Assembly: GCF_000455485.1 (NCBI RefSeq)
Contig: NZ_CBQR020000101.1
Coordinates: 87,661-151,660 of the forward strand
Source: Gorillibacterium massiliense
GTDB lineage: Bacteria; Bacillota; Bacilli; Paenibacillales; NBRC-103111
Length of the DNA stretch: 64,000 nt
Direction: 5' to 3'
The position numbers were made by a program, and so were the translations under genes. The notes under the pieces are model-generated. The model did no database searches. It had not been told where the DNA came from and worked only from the letters and a program-made list of their open reading frames with translations. Shown piece by piece: positions 8,539-15,961 of the stretch (position 1 is its first letter; each line of letters opens with the position of its first letter).

Positions 8539-10569
8539 TTGATTAATACCAAACTGCCGAAGATGTGGTACGGCGGCGACTACAGCCCCGAGCAATGGGA
8601 TGAAGCAACTTTTGAAGAGGATATGCGCATGTTCAAGTTGGCCGGCATCGACGTGGCCACGATCAATGTTTTTTCATGGGCGTTAACTCAACCGGATGAG
8701 GATACGTATCATTTTGAATGGCTGGACAGCTTGCTGGACCGTCTGTACCAAAACGGCATCTATGCTTGTCTTGCCACCAGCACCGGTGCCCATCCCGCCT
8801 GGATGGCAAAAAAACACCCCGACGTTACCCGCGTGGATTACGAAGGCCGCAAGCGGAAGTTCGGCGGACGCCATAATTCCTGCCCGAACAGCCCCACATA
8901 CCGCAAATACGCGGAGCGCATCGCGGATAAGCTCGCCGAGCGCTACAAGGATCACCCCGCCGTCTTGATTTGGCACGTTTCCAACGAGTACGGCGGCTAT
9001 TGCTATTGCGAAAACTGCGAAGCAGCTTTCCGGGACTGGCTGAAAGAACGCTACGGCTCTCTGGACGCCGTGAACAAAGCATGGAACACCCGGTTTTGGG
9101 GACATACCTTCTACGACTGGGATGAAATCGTCGTGCCTAACGCCTTAAGCGAAGAGTGGGCGGGTACCCGCACCAACTTCCAGGGCATCTCCCTGGACTA
9201 CCGCCGTTTCCAGTCCGACAGCCTGTTGAACGCCTACCGTTTGGAGTACGAAGCGCTGAAAAAACACACGCCCCACATTCCGGTCACCACCAACCTGATG
9301 GGCTTTTATCCGGAGTTGGATTATTTCAAATGGGCGCCTTATCTCGACGTCATTTCCTGGGACAACTACCCTGGCCTTGATACGCCCCACAGCTTTACAG
9401 CCATGACTCACGACTTGATGCGCGGCTTGAAACAAGGGCAACCGTTCATGCTGATGGAACAAACCCCGAGCCAACAGAACTGGCAGCCCTATAACAGCTT
9501 GAAGCGCCCCGGCGTCATGCGCCTGTGGAGCTACCAGGCCGTCGCCCGCGGCGCCGACACGGTCATGTTCTTTCAACTGCGCCGCTCCATCGGAGCCTGC
9601 GAAAAATACCACGGTGCCGTCATCGAGCACGTCGGCCATGAGCACACCCGTGTATTCCGCGAGTGCGCCGAATTAGGCGCTGAGCTGCAAAAGTTGGGCG
9701 ATGCAACGCTGGACTCCCGCTTCCAAGCAAAAGTCGCCATCGTCTATGACTGGGAAAATCGGTGGGCGCTGGGCCTATCCAGCGGACCGACCGTCGCTCT
9801 CGATTATGTGAATGAAATCCACAAATATTACGACGCCTTGTACAAGCAAAACATTGCAGTCGACATGATCGGCACCGAAACCGATCTGAGCTCCTACGAT
9901 ATTGTCATTGCCCCGGTCCTTTACATGGTCAAGCCAGGCTATGCCGCCAAGGTGGAAGCGTTCGTGGAGCAAGGCGGCACCTTCCTCACCACCTTCTTCA
10001 GCGGTATTGTGGGCGAGTCGGATCTCGTAACCGTAGGTGGCTACCCCGGCGAGCTGCGCAAGCTCTTGGGTATCTGGGCAGAGGAAATCGACGCTCTACT
10101 TCCTGACATGAAGAATGAAATCGTGATGAAGCAGTCTTGGAAGGATCTTTCCGGCAGTTATGACTGCGGCATCCTCTGCGACCTGATCCACTCCGAAGGT
10201 GCGGAAGTCTTGGCCGAATATGGCACCGATTTTTACAAGGGAATGCCCGTTCTGACTCGGAACCGCTTCGGTACCGGCGATGCCTGGTACGTTGCCACAA
10301 GTCCGGACAAAGATTTCCTGTCTGATCTCCTCAGCAGCATCTGCCGGGAAAAGGGCATCCGGCCGCTGGTCGCCGCAGCCCCGGAAGGCGTGGAAACGAC
10401 CCTTCGGGCAAAAGATGGTCAGGAGCATCTTTACATCTTGAACCACAATGCCGGCACCCAGCAGGTCGAGCTGCAGCCTGGATCGTACCGCAATCTTCTT
10501 ACAGGAGAAGCCCTCAGCGGCGCTATTGAGATCCCCGGCCGGGATGTACTGGTCCTCCGCGGCGAATAA
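8539..10569 (+). CDS. GH42 beta-galactosidase
   Basis: A 676-residue cytoplasmic glycoside hydrolase of family 42, which cleaves terminal beta-galactosides. The start is TTG at 8539, supported by GAAGGAG ten bases upstream; the first ATG (codon 9) would cut into the conserved start. The general acid is Glu150 in HVSNEYGG and the nucleophile Glu307 in LMEQTPS. The family's zinc-binding cysteines are present: Cys115, Cys155, Cys157 and Cys160. Trimerisation and C-terminal beta domains follow. No signal peptide is present, so imported galactosides would be hydrolysed inside. It is divergent from the AraC gene and ends at a strong terminator. Confidence 0.96.
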   Translation: MINTKLPKMWYGGDYSPEQWDEATFEEDMRMFKLAGIDVATINVFSWALTQPDEDTYHFEWLDSLLDRLYQNGIYACLATSTGAHPAWMAKKHPDVTRVDYEGRKRKFGGRHNSCPNSPTYRKYAERIADKLAERYKDHPAVLIWHVSNEYGGYCYCENCEAAFRDWLKERYGSLDAVNKAWNTRFWGHTFYDWDEIVVPNALSEEWAGTRTNFQGISLDYRRFQSDSLLNAYRLEYEALKKHTPHIPVTTNLMGFYPELDYFKWAPYLDVISWDNYPGLDTPHSFTAMTHDLMRGLKQGQPFMLMEQTPSQQNWQPYNSLKRPGVMRLWSYQAVARGADTVMFFQLRRSIGACEKYHGAVIEHVGHEHTRVFRECAELGAELQKLGDATLDSRFQAKVAIVYDWENRWALGLSSGPTVALDYVNEIHKYYDALYKQNIAVDMIGTETDLSSYDIVIAPVLYMVKPGYAAKVEAFVEQGGTFLTTFFSGIVGESDLVTVGGYPGELRKLLGIWAEEIDALLPDMKNEIVMKQSWKDLSGSYDCGILCDLIHSEGAEVLAEYGTDFYKGMPVLTRNRFGTGDAWYVATSPDKDFLSDLLSSICREKGIRPLVAAAPEGVETTLRAKDGQEHLYILNHNAGTQQVELQPGSYRNLLTGEALSGAIEIPGRDVLVLRGE

Positions 10570-10594
10570 GCGACTGGTCTACATTAATGAGATG

Positions 10595-10633
10595 AAAAAG
10601 ACGCCAGCTCCCCTCGCGGAAGGCGTCTTTTTT
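10595..10633 (+). terminator. terminator of GH42 gene
   Basis: AAAAAGACGCC pairs with GGCGTCTTTTTT across a 16-base loop. The stem is capped by six T residues, as in a rho-independent terminator. Confidence 0.9.
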
Positions 10634-10743
10634 CGCATTCCCTTTTCCCGACAAGTTGCGGCTCTGGTGTTTGAATCCGGAAGGACAAGGTTAATAGTTG
10701 TCACGTCATTCAAAAGACATTCATTATGAAGGAGTTGAATCCT

Positions 10744-11001
10744 ATGGAATTCCTATGGTCATTGATTATCGGCGGAATTATCGGTTGGCTGGCAGGCTTA
10801 ATTATAGGAAGAGATGTCCCAGGAGGCATCATCGGGAATATTGTGTCGGGTTTTGTCGGATCGTGGCTCGGTTCCGTGTTTCTGGGCGAGTTTGGTCCGG
10901 AAACCGGCGGATTCTTTTTTATCCCCGCTTTGATCGGAGCGGTCGTCCTCGTCTTTATCGTCAGCTTGGTGCTTCGCTCGGCAGGACGCAACCAAGTCTA
11001 A
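10744..11001 (+). CDS. GlsB/YeaQ/YmgE stress-type small membrane protein
   Basis: An 85-residue integral membrane protein of the transglycosylase-associated (GlsB/YeaQ/YmgE) family. The start at 10744 is set by AAGGAG at 10729-10734; the ATG at 10726 is part of that ribosome site. Three hydrophobic glycine-rich helices are seen, with the family's GGIIGWLAGLIIG and GIIGNIVSGFVGSWLG segments. Family members are usually stress induced, but the molecular role is not established. It stands alone ahead of the EET cluster and has its own terminator. Confidence 0.85.
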   Translation: MEFLWSLIIGGIIGWLAGLIIGRDVPGGIIGNIVSGFVGSWLGSVFLGEFGPETGGFFFIPALIGAVVLVFIVSLVLRSAGRNQV

Positions 11002-11012
11002 AAGAAACCAGC

Positions 11013-11045
11013 GAGCTGCGGGGATTTGTTTCCCGGGCTCTTTTT
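11013..11045 (+). terminator. terminator of GlsB-like gene
   Basis: GAGCTGCGGGG pairs with CCCGGGCTC (one bulge) followed by five T residues. It separates the GlsB-like gene from the EET promoter. Confidence 0.65.
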
Positions 11046-11227
11046 CACGTTCGGATCGTTTTTTTTCCTTTTTGGTGTATAGATTTTCATGCTTTTATAG
11101 TAAAATAGCACCGAGTGTGCCGATCAGAAATAATTCTATTTTATCAGTGACATCCGTAGAATTGTGTCGAAATGATGATTTTGCAACAAAAAGTGTAATA
11201 TAAGTCACTAGGAATACCGATAAAATC

Positions 11228-11236
11228 TGGTATAAT
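11228..11236 (+). promoter_or_regulatory. extended -10 promoter of pplA-ndh2
   Basis: TGGTATAAT is an extended -10 element with a perfect TATAAT at 11231-11236. No good -35 is found 17 bases upstream, which fits the extended -10 class. Transcription would start near 11243, so the redox-type dyad at 11247 lies within the first bases of the message. Confidence 0.7.
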
Positions 11237-11246
11237 AGGAACTACT

Positions 11247-11264
11247 TTGTGAAACGGCTCACAA
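11247..11264. promoter_or_regulatory. Rex/Fnr-type operator of pplA-ndh2
   Basis: TTGTGAAACGGCTCACAA is a dyad with perfect six-base arms. It matches the Rex operator (TTGTGAA-N4-TTCACAA) at 13 of 14 fixed positions and also the Crp/Fnr pattern TGTGA-N6-TCACA. Placed about 4-21 bases after the predicted transcription start, it would act by repression. Rex senses the NADH/NAD+ ratio, which fits the NADH dehydrogenase gene downstream. The identity of the regulator is inferred. Confidence 0.7.
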
Positions 11265-11296
11265 GCCAGATATATCATTTAGGGAGGAAGTTTTAC

Positions 11297-12220
11297 ATGA
11301 AGAAAACCGTTTTAGGAGTTTTGTCCACAGTTTTGGTCGTCGGTATGCTCGCAGGTTGCGGCGGCAAAAAAGATGAATCAGCAAGTTCTAGCCCTAGCAC
11401 TTCCGCTGCTCCAGCTACGACTGCTCCATCCACCGCACCATCGACAGCTCCGACAGCTGCACCGGCTGAAGCGAAATACGCTGATGGGGTATACTACGCA
11501 GAAGGCGCCGATTTCGACGCCAAGACAGGCTGGAAAGAAGTCGTTGCTCTGAAGGTTGAAGGCGGCAAGATCACAAACGTAAATTGGACCGGTCTGAATA
11601 AAGACGGCGGCATCGACAAGAAAACCTATGCAGCGCAAGGCAAGTACGGCATGAAGAAGGCTGGCTCTGCCCTGGAATGGAACGAACAGGCTGCGAAGGC
11701 TGAAGCTTTCTTAATCGAGAAACAAGATCCGAAAGAAATTCCTTTCGACAAAGATAAGGGCACGACCGATGCCATCACCGGGGTATCCATTCACGTGAGC
11801 GGTTTTGCCGAGCTGGCTGAGAAAGCTCTTGCCGCAGGTCCTGTGCAAGCTGGCCCGTACAAAGACGGCACCTACCATGCAGAAGCAGCCGACTTTGATA
11901 AAGACTCCGGTTGGAAAGATACAGTTGACGTCACCGTGCTGAACGGTAAAATCTTTGCTGTACGCTGGTCTGGTGTCAACAAAGACGGCGCTGACAAAGT
12001 TCAATTCTCCAAAGACGGCAAGTACGGCATGAAGAAAGGCGGCGCTTCTTCCGAATGGCACGAGCAATCGCTCCTGGCTGAGAAAGCTCTCCTGGAAAAG
12101 CAAGACCCGGCTGCCATTACGGTTAAAGACGACGGCAAGACAGATGCAATCAGCGGCGTATCCATCCATGTTGCTGGCTTCACCACGTTAGCGGCAAAGG
12201 CTTTGGAAGGCGCGAAATAA
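11297..12220 (+). CDS. pplA: PplA-like flavinylated electron-transfer lipoprotein
   Basis: A 307-residue surface lipoprotein. The ATG at 11297 follows AGGGAGGAAG. The signal peptide ends at the lipobox LAG-C with Cys21. A Ser/Thr/Ala/Pro-rich linker (about 28-58) leads to two homologous FMN-binding-type domains (about 60-180 and 187-307), each starting YxDGxYxAE and sharing KYGMKK. Each ends with a flavin attachment motif of the D-x-x-[ST]-G-x-[ST] kind: D158-AITGV-S164 and D283-AISGV-S289, so Ser164 and Ser289 are the expected FMN acceptors. In Listeria the homologue carries covalent FMN and passes electrons from membrane quinol to outside acceptors. It precedes ndh2 by 48 bases in one operon. 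Assignment is by domain layout and context. Confidence 0.85.
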   Translation: MKKTVLGVLSTVLVVGMLAGCGGKKDESASSSPSTSAAPATTAPSTAPSTAPTAAPAEAKYADGVYYAEGADFDAKTGWKEVVALKVEGGKITNVNWTGLNKDGGIDKKTYAAQGKYGMKKAGSALEWNEQAAKAEAFLIEKQDPKEIPFDKDKGTTDAITGVSIHVSGFAELAEKALAAGPVQAGPYKDGTYHAEAADFDKDSGWKDTVDVTVLNGKIFAVRWSGVNKDGADKVQFSKDGKYGMKKGGASSEWHEQSLLAEKALLEKQDPAAITVKDDGKTDAISGVSIHVAGFTTLAAKALEGAK

Positions 12221-12268
12221 ATCAACACAATTGCACTACCCCTATCCATCAGAAGAGGTGAATGACAG

Positions 12269-14215
12269 ATGAAACAGATCATTGTGCTTGGCGGGGGTTA
12301 CGGCGGTATTCTCACTGCAAAACGTCTGGGCAAAAAGCTGAAGAAGCAGCGCGATGTCCAAATTACACTTATTGACCGTAGCCCGTTCCACACTCTCCTT
12401 ACCGAATTGCATGAAGTCGCAGCAGGACGAGTGGAGGAAGACTCCATCCGCGTGGATCTGAAAAAGATCTTTGACGGATTCAAAAACGTCAATGTTGTAC
12501 TGGACGACATCTCCCATATTGATTTCGACTCCAACACGCTGCAAGGAGAAGGCAAGACCTACCGTTACGATTATTTGGTTATCGGTACCGGCAGCAAGCC
12601 GACTTTCTTCGGAATTCCAGGAGCGGAAGAGCATGCTTTCACCCTGTGGTCTTATGAGGATGCCGTCAATCTGAGAGAGCATATCCTCAACATGTTCCGC
12701 GGTGCTGTGAAGGAACGGAACCCCGAGAAACGCAAGCAAATGCTCACCTTCGTCGTCGTGGGCGCCGGCTTTACCGGCGTCGAAATGATCGGTGAACTGG
12801 CCGAGTATGTCAATGATCTGTGCCGCGAGTTCCGCGTGGATCGCAGCGACGTAACCCTGCACGTAGCGGATATGGTCGACAAGATTTTGCCGATCCTCCC
12901 GGAAAAATTGATTCGCAAAGCGGAAAAACATCTGCGTAAGCTGAAGGTCAATATCATCACTGGCACCAAGATCACTGGCGTAAAACCAGATGGCGTCATC
13001 TTGGGCGATCAAGAGATCTCCTCCAAGACGGTCATCTGGACCGCCGGTGTCGAGGGCTCCGATTTGGCGGGCAATGCGGAAGTTGAGCAAAAGGGCAGAA
13101 AACGCCTGCTCACCAACGACAAACTGCAAGTCCCCAGCCATCCAAACGTTTATGTCGTCGGCGACAACATCTTCTACATTCCGGAAGGCGCAGCCGCTCC
13201 CGTACCGCAAATGGTCGAGAACGCTGAGAATTCCGCTCCGCTTGCTGCTAACAACATCATCGCGGACCTGCAAAACAAGCCGAAGGAATCGTATAAGCCT
13301 AAATTTCATGGTATGATGGTAAGCATCGGCAGCCGCTATGGCGTAGCCAGTGTCGGAGCATCGCCGAAATCGATGTTCAACTTGACCGGATTCTTCGCTA
13401 TGTTCTGTAAGCATTTCATCAATATGTGGTACCTGTTCCAAATTTGCGGCTTCAACAGGGTGTACACGTACCTGCTGCATGAAATCTTCCATGTAAATCA
13501 TAAGCGCAGCTTTCTCGGCGGTCACTTCTCCAAACGTTCGCCTAACTTCTGGCTGTTCCCGCTGCGTCTTTTCGTCGGCGGTAGCTGGTTGGTCGAAGGC
13601 ATCGATAAGCTGAGAAAGGTCATCGACGATCCTAATAAGATTTTCTTGATCCCAGCTAAAGTGGCTGACGGAACCTCCGGCGCATCCGAAGCCGTGTCCG
13701 GTCTCGATACGAATACAATCTTGAAATCCATTAATGATATCATCGCTAACGGGGACCCGGCCGAAACTGGTTCGACCGTTTCCAGTATTACAAGTACCTT
13801 AGACAAGGCAGGCGCGATTCCGGCTGCGGCTCCGACGCCACTGCACGTTCCTCACTGGATCGAGCGCATCGTCAGCTGGTTCATGGACCTCTTCTTCTAC
13901 ACTGGCGACGGCGGCTACACGGGCCTGGCCCATGTGTTCCAAACCGGTATGGTTTGTGCGGAAATCCTGTTCGGCGTCCTTCTGATTCTCGGTCTGTTCA
14001 GCGCTCCAGCGGCGATTATCACCGTCCTGATGGGCATCATGATCTGGTCTTCAGGTATGGCCTCCCACGATATGCTTTGGTACATGTTCAGCGGTGTCGC
14101 CTTGATCGGCGGTTCCGGCAGCATCCTGGGTCTCGATTACTATGTGTACCCGGTCTTGAAAAAAGCATGGCGCAAAATTCCGTTCATCAAACGTTTTTAC
14201 CTGTACGCTGACTAA
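12269..14215 (+). CDS. ndh2: Ndh2-type NADH dehydrogenase with membrane domain
   Basis: A 648-residue type II NADH dehydrogenase. Residues 1-400 form the FAD/NADH-binding part, with GGGYGG at 8-13 and GAGFTG at 165-170 as dinucleotide-binding loops and VYVVGDN as the C-terminal FAD motif. Ordinary Ndh proteins are about 400 residues; this one continues with a membrane helix near 427-448, a polar loop (about 455-540) and three or four helices from about 555 to 630. That extension is the mark of Ndh2 in EET loci, which feeds electrons from NADH to demethylmenaquinone. The start follows AGAGGTGA. It is cotranscribed with pplA. Confidence 0.9.
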   Translation: MKQIIVLGGGYGGILTAKRLGKKLKKQRDVQITLIDRSPFHTLLTELHEVAAGRVEEDSIRVDLKKIFDGFKNVNVVLDDISHIDFDSNTLQGEGKTYRYDYLVIGTGSKPTFFGIPGAEEHAFTLWSYEDAVNLREHILNMFRGAVKERNPEKRKQMLTFVVVGAGFTGVEMIGELAEYVNDLCREFRVDRSDVTLHVADMVDKILPILPEKLIRKAEKHLRKLKVNIITGTKITGVKPDGVILGDQEISSKTVIWTAGVEGSDLAGNAEVEQKGRKRLLTNDKLQVPSHPNVYVVGDNIFYIPEGAAAPVPQMVENAENSAPLAANNIIADLQNKPKESYKPKFHGMMVSIGSRYGVASVGASPKSMFNLTGFFAMFCKHFINMWYLFQICGFNRVYTYLLHEIFHVNHKRSFLGGHFSKRSPNFWLFPLRLFVGGSWLVEGIDKLRKVIDDPNKIFLIPAKVADGTSGASEAVSGLDTNTILKSINDIIANGDPAETGSTVSSITSTLDKAGAIPAAAPTPLHVPHWIERIVSWFMDLFFYTGDGGYTGLAHVFQTGMVCAEILFGVLLILGLFSAPAAIITVLMGIMIWSSGMASHDMLWYMFSGVALIGGSGSILGLDYYVYPVLKKAWRKIPFIKRFYLYAD

Positions 14216-14245
14216 TTTTCACGCACGACCAATCATTTAACAACC

Positions 14246-14284
14246 GAGAGAGTAATCTGCCTGCTTCAGGCAAATTACTCTCTC
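14246..14284 (+). terminator. strong hairpin between ndh2 and hepS-like gene
   Basis: GAGAGAGTAAT (14246-14256) pairs perfectly with ATTACTCTCTC (14274-14284), with an inner TGCCTG/CAGGCA stem. Only a weak T-run follows (TTATCT). It may be a partial terminator or an mRNA-stabilising hairpin that lowers expression of the two quinone-tail genes downstream. Confidence 0.6.
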
Positions 14285-14303
14285 TTATCTGGGAGAGGGT
14301 CCT

Positions 14304-14738
14304 ATGGACACACAGCTTATACAAGATACCATCAGCATGCTGGAAGAAACCATTGATCCCGATGCCCTCATCAGCCTTGACGCAGATGAAAGCGGCCTCG
14401 CGGATATGGTTGCCCTGCTCCATTCTTATGAGATCACCCGATCACGGAAAATGACCATTCTTGGATGTTATATATTGCTGCAAGCAGCCGTCAGCAAGCA
14501 TCATGAAGCGTCGCCGGATGAAAGCGGAGCGATGACCCGCAGCATATTGGATGGAGATTATTTGTTTGGCCTTTATTTCCGCATCCTTGTGCAATTCAGC
14601 GAATTGAAACTGCTGACGTATTTGGCGCCTGTGCAAAAGAAAATCCAGCTCGGTCTTATCGCCGGCAAGCCGATGGCCCATATTCTGACGGAGTTACACG
14701 AGCCTTTCCGTTTATACCTCAACGAACAGTGCGCATAA
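14304..14738 (+). CDS. HepS-like prenyl diphosphate synthase small subunit
   Basis: A 144-residue soluble protein. The motif ILDGDYLFGLYFRIL (about residues 81-95) is like the conserved GDY-x(4)-Y segment of HepS, the non-catalytic subunit of heptaprenyl diphosphate synthase. It is shorter than Bacillus HepS (roughly 250 residues). The gene ends 13 bases before the catalytic polyprenyl synthase gene, the order expected for a heterodimer. The start ATG at 14304 follows GGGAGAGGG. The role as regulator of prenyl chain length is inferred from family and position; similarity is modest, so a distinct EET protein is the alternative. Confidence 0.65.
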   Translation: MDTQLIQDTISMLEETIDPDALISLDADESGLADMVALLHSYEITRSRKMTILGCYILLQAAVSKHHEASPDESGAMTRSILDGDYLFGLYFRILVQFSELKLLTYLAPVQKKIQLGLIAGKPMAHILTELHEPFRLYLNEQCA

Positions 14739-14751
14739 GGCGGTGACGACT

Positions 14752-15732
14752 ATGCAGCTTCATGAAGCTCTGTCCATCGATCTGGCAGACCTCAATCAAA
14801 CCTTGCTTAACATAATCGAATCGGATCAGGACCTGCCTAAACCTTCCGATATCCATTCCGGTATCATCCGTTTGATCGAAGCCGGGGGCAAACGCCTTCG
14901 TCCCATTATGGCCATCACCGGCGGAAGATTCGGGCCGGCAAACAACCCCGATAAAGTCATGCGCATAGCAGCCATGTTGGAATATATCCACATGGCTTCC
15001 TTAATTCATGACGACATCATCGATGATTCCGATTTGCGGCGTAACGTTCCGGCTCTGCACAAGAGCGTCGGCGTCAACCACGCCATTTTTATCGCCAACT
15101 ACTTGATGGCTCGAGTCGTAGAATGGGCGACAACAGGCGAAGACGTAGACTCCGCCTTTTCCGCGCTTTGCGCCAGCCTCGCTTCTCTTGCCACCCAGCT
15201 TTGCGTCGGGGAATATCAGCAATTGGAGAACCGGTTCAATTTTAACCTGACACTGGATGAATATCTGGAGAAAACCCGCAGTAAAACTGCTCTGCTCATG
15301 GCCAAATGCCTGGAAGCCGGAGCCCAGTGCAATGAGGCTGACGAAAAAATAAAGCGCATTCTTTACGAATTTGGAGACGCCCTGGGCATCTCGTTTCAAA
15401 TCCGCGACGATGTGCTGGACTACACCCAAACCTCGGAAGCCATCGGCAAGCCTGCCGGGAACGATCTGCGCAACGGAAACGTGACGCTGCCCGTGCTGTA
15501 CGCCTTGGAAGATCCGGCTTTGGCAGCGGATATCTTGATGCTGAACGCCGAATCCTCTGACGAGGAGTTTGCCGCTATCGTGGTGAGCATCAAGTCGTGC
15601 GGCGCCATCGAGCGAACCTTAGCGTTAAGCGAGAGCTATCTGGCTAAAGCCCGGTCGTACATAGCCGAACTGAAAGAGTATCCGGCGTATAAAGATTTGG
15701 AGATATTACTGGCCTTTTTTTCACAAGGATAA
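14752..15732 (+). CDS. dmkB: polyprenyl diphosphate synthase, DmkB/HepT-like
   Basis: A 326-residue trans-prenyl transferase that extends allylic diphosphates with isopentenyl diphosphate to make a quinone tail. The first Asp-rich motif DDIIDDSD is at residues 87-94, GGKRLRP at 45-51 and the second Asp-rich motif DDVLD at 219-223. The ATG at 14752 is preferred over the GTG at 14743 because AAGGCGGTG gives proper spacing. It lies in the ndh2 transcription direction behind the HepS-like gene. In EET loci this enzyme (DmkB) supplies the tail for demethylmenaquinone. A general housekeeping HepT is the alternative. Confidence 0.88.
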   Translation: MQLHEALSIDLADLNQTLLNIIESDQDLPKPSDIHSGIIRLIEAGGKRLRPIMAITGGRFGPANNPDKVMRIAAMLEYIHMASLIHDDIIDDSDLRRNVPALHKSVGVNHAIFIANYLMARVVEWATTGEDVDSAFSALCASLASLATQLCVGEYQQLENRFNFNLTLDEYLEKTRSKTALLMAKCLEAGAQCNEADEKIKRILYEFGDALGISFQIRDDVLDYTQTSEAIGKPAGNDLRNGNVTLPVLYALEDPALAADILMLNAESSDEEFAAIVVSIKSCGAIERTLALSESYLAKARSYIAELKEYPAYKDLEILLAFFSQG

Positions 15733-15733
15733 G

Positions 15734-15767
15734 ACATACATTCGCTGACGCGGCATCAGAGAATGTA
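15734..15767 (+). terminator. hairpin after dmkB
   Basis: CATACATTC and GAATGTATG form a 9-bp stem right after the dmkB stop codon. No clear T-run follows, so it may protect the message end, with termination at the stronger hairpin at 15875. Confidence 0.4.
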
Positions 15768-15874
15768 TGAAATATCGGCAAAGCCGCCTGAAGCTTAACC
15801 TACATGAGAAAAGGTTATTTCAGGGTAGAAGGTGTCTCAAAAATAAGCATTGGAATACCTCAATAATGAAACAG

Positions 15875-15923
15875 AAAAACCAAGGAGCTAAGCGACATCT
15901 TCTCGCTTAGCTCCTTGGTTTTT
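15875..15923. terminator. bidirectional terminator
   Basis: A perfect 21-bp stem (15875-15895 with 15903-15923) with A5 on one side and T5 on the other. It ends both the plus-strand EET operon and the convergent secreted-protein gene. Confidence 0.93.
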
Positions 15924-15961
15924 GGCGTCCACTGCTGCTTTCTTGAACGTAACTTACCTAA

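Noticed and set aside
12242-13525. A 427-codon open frame on the minus strand opposite ndh2
   Set aside because: It has no ribosome site, no recognisable domain, and lies wholly opposite the well-supported ndh2 gene. It results from the codon bias of ndh2.
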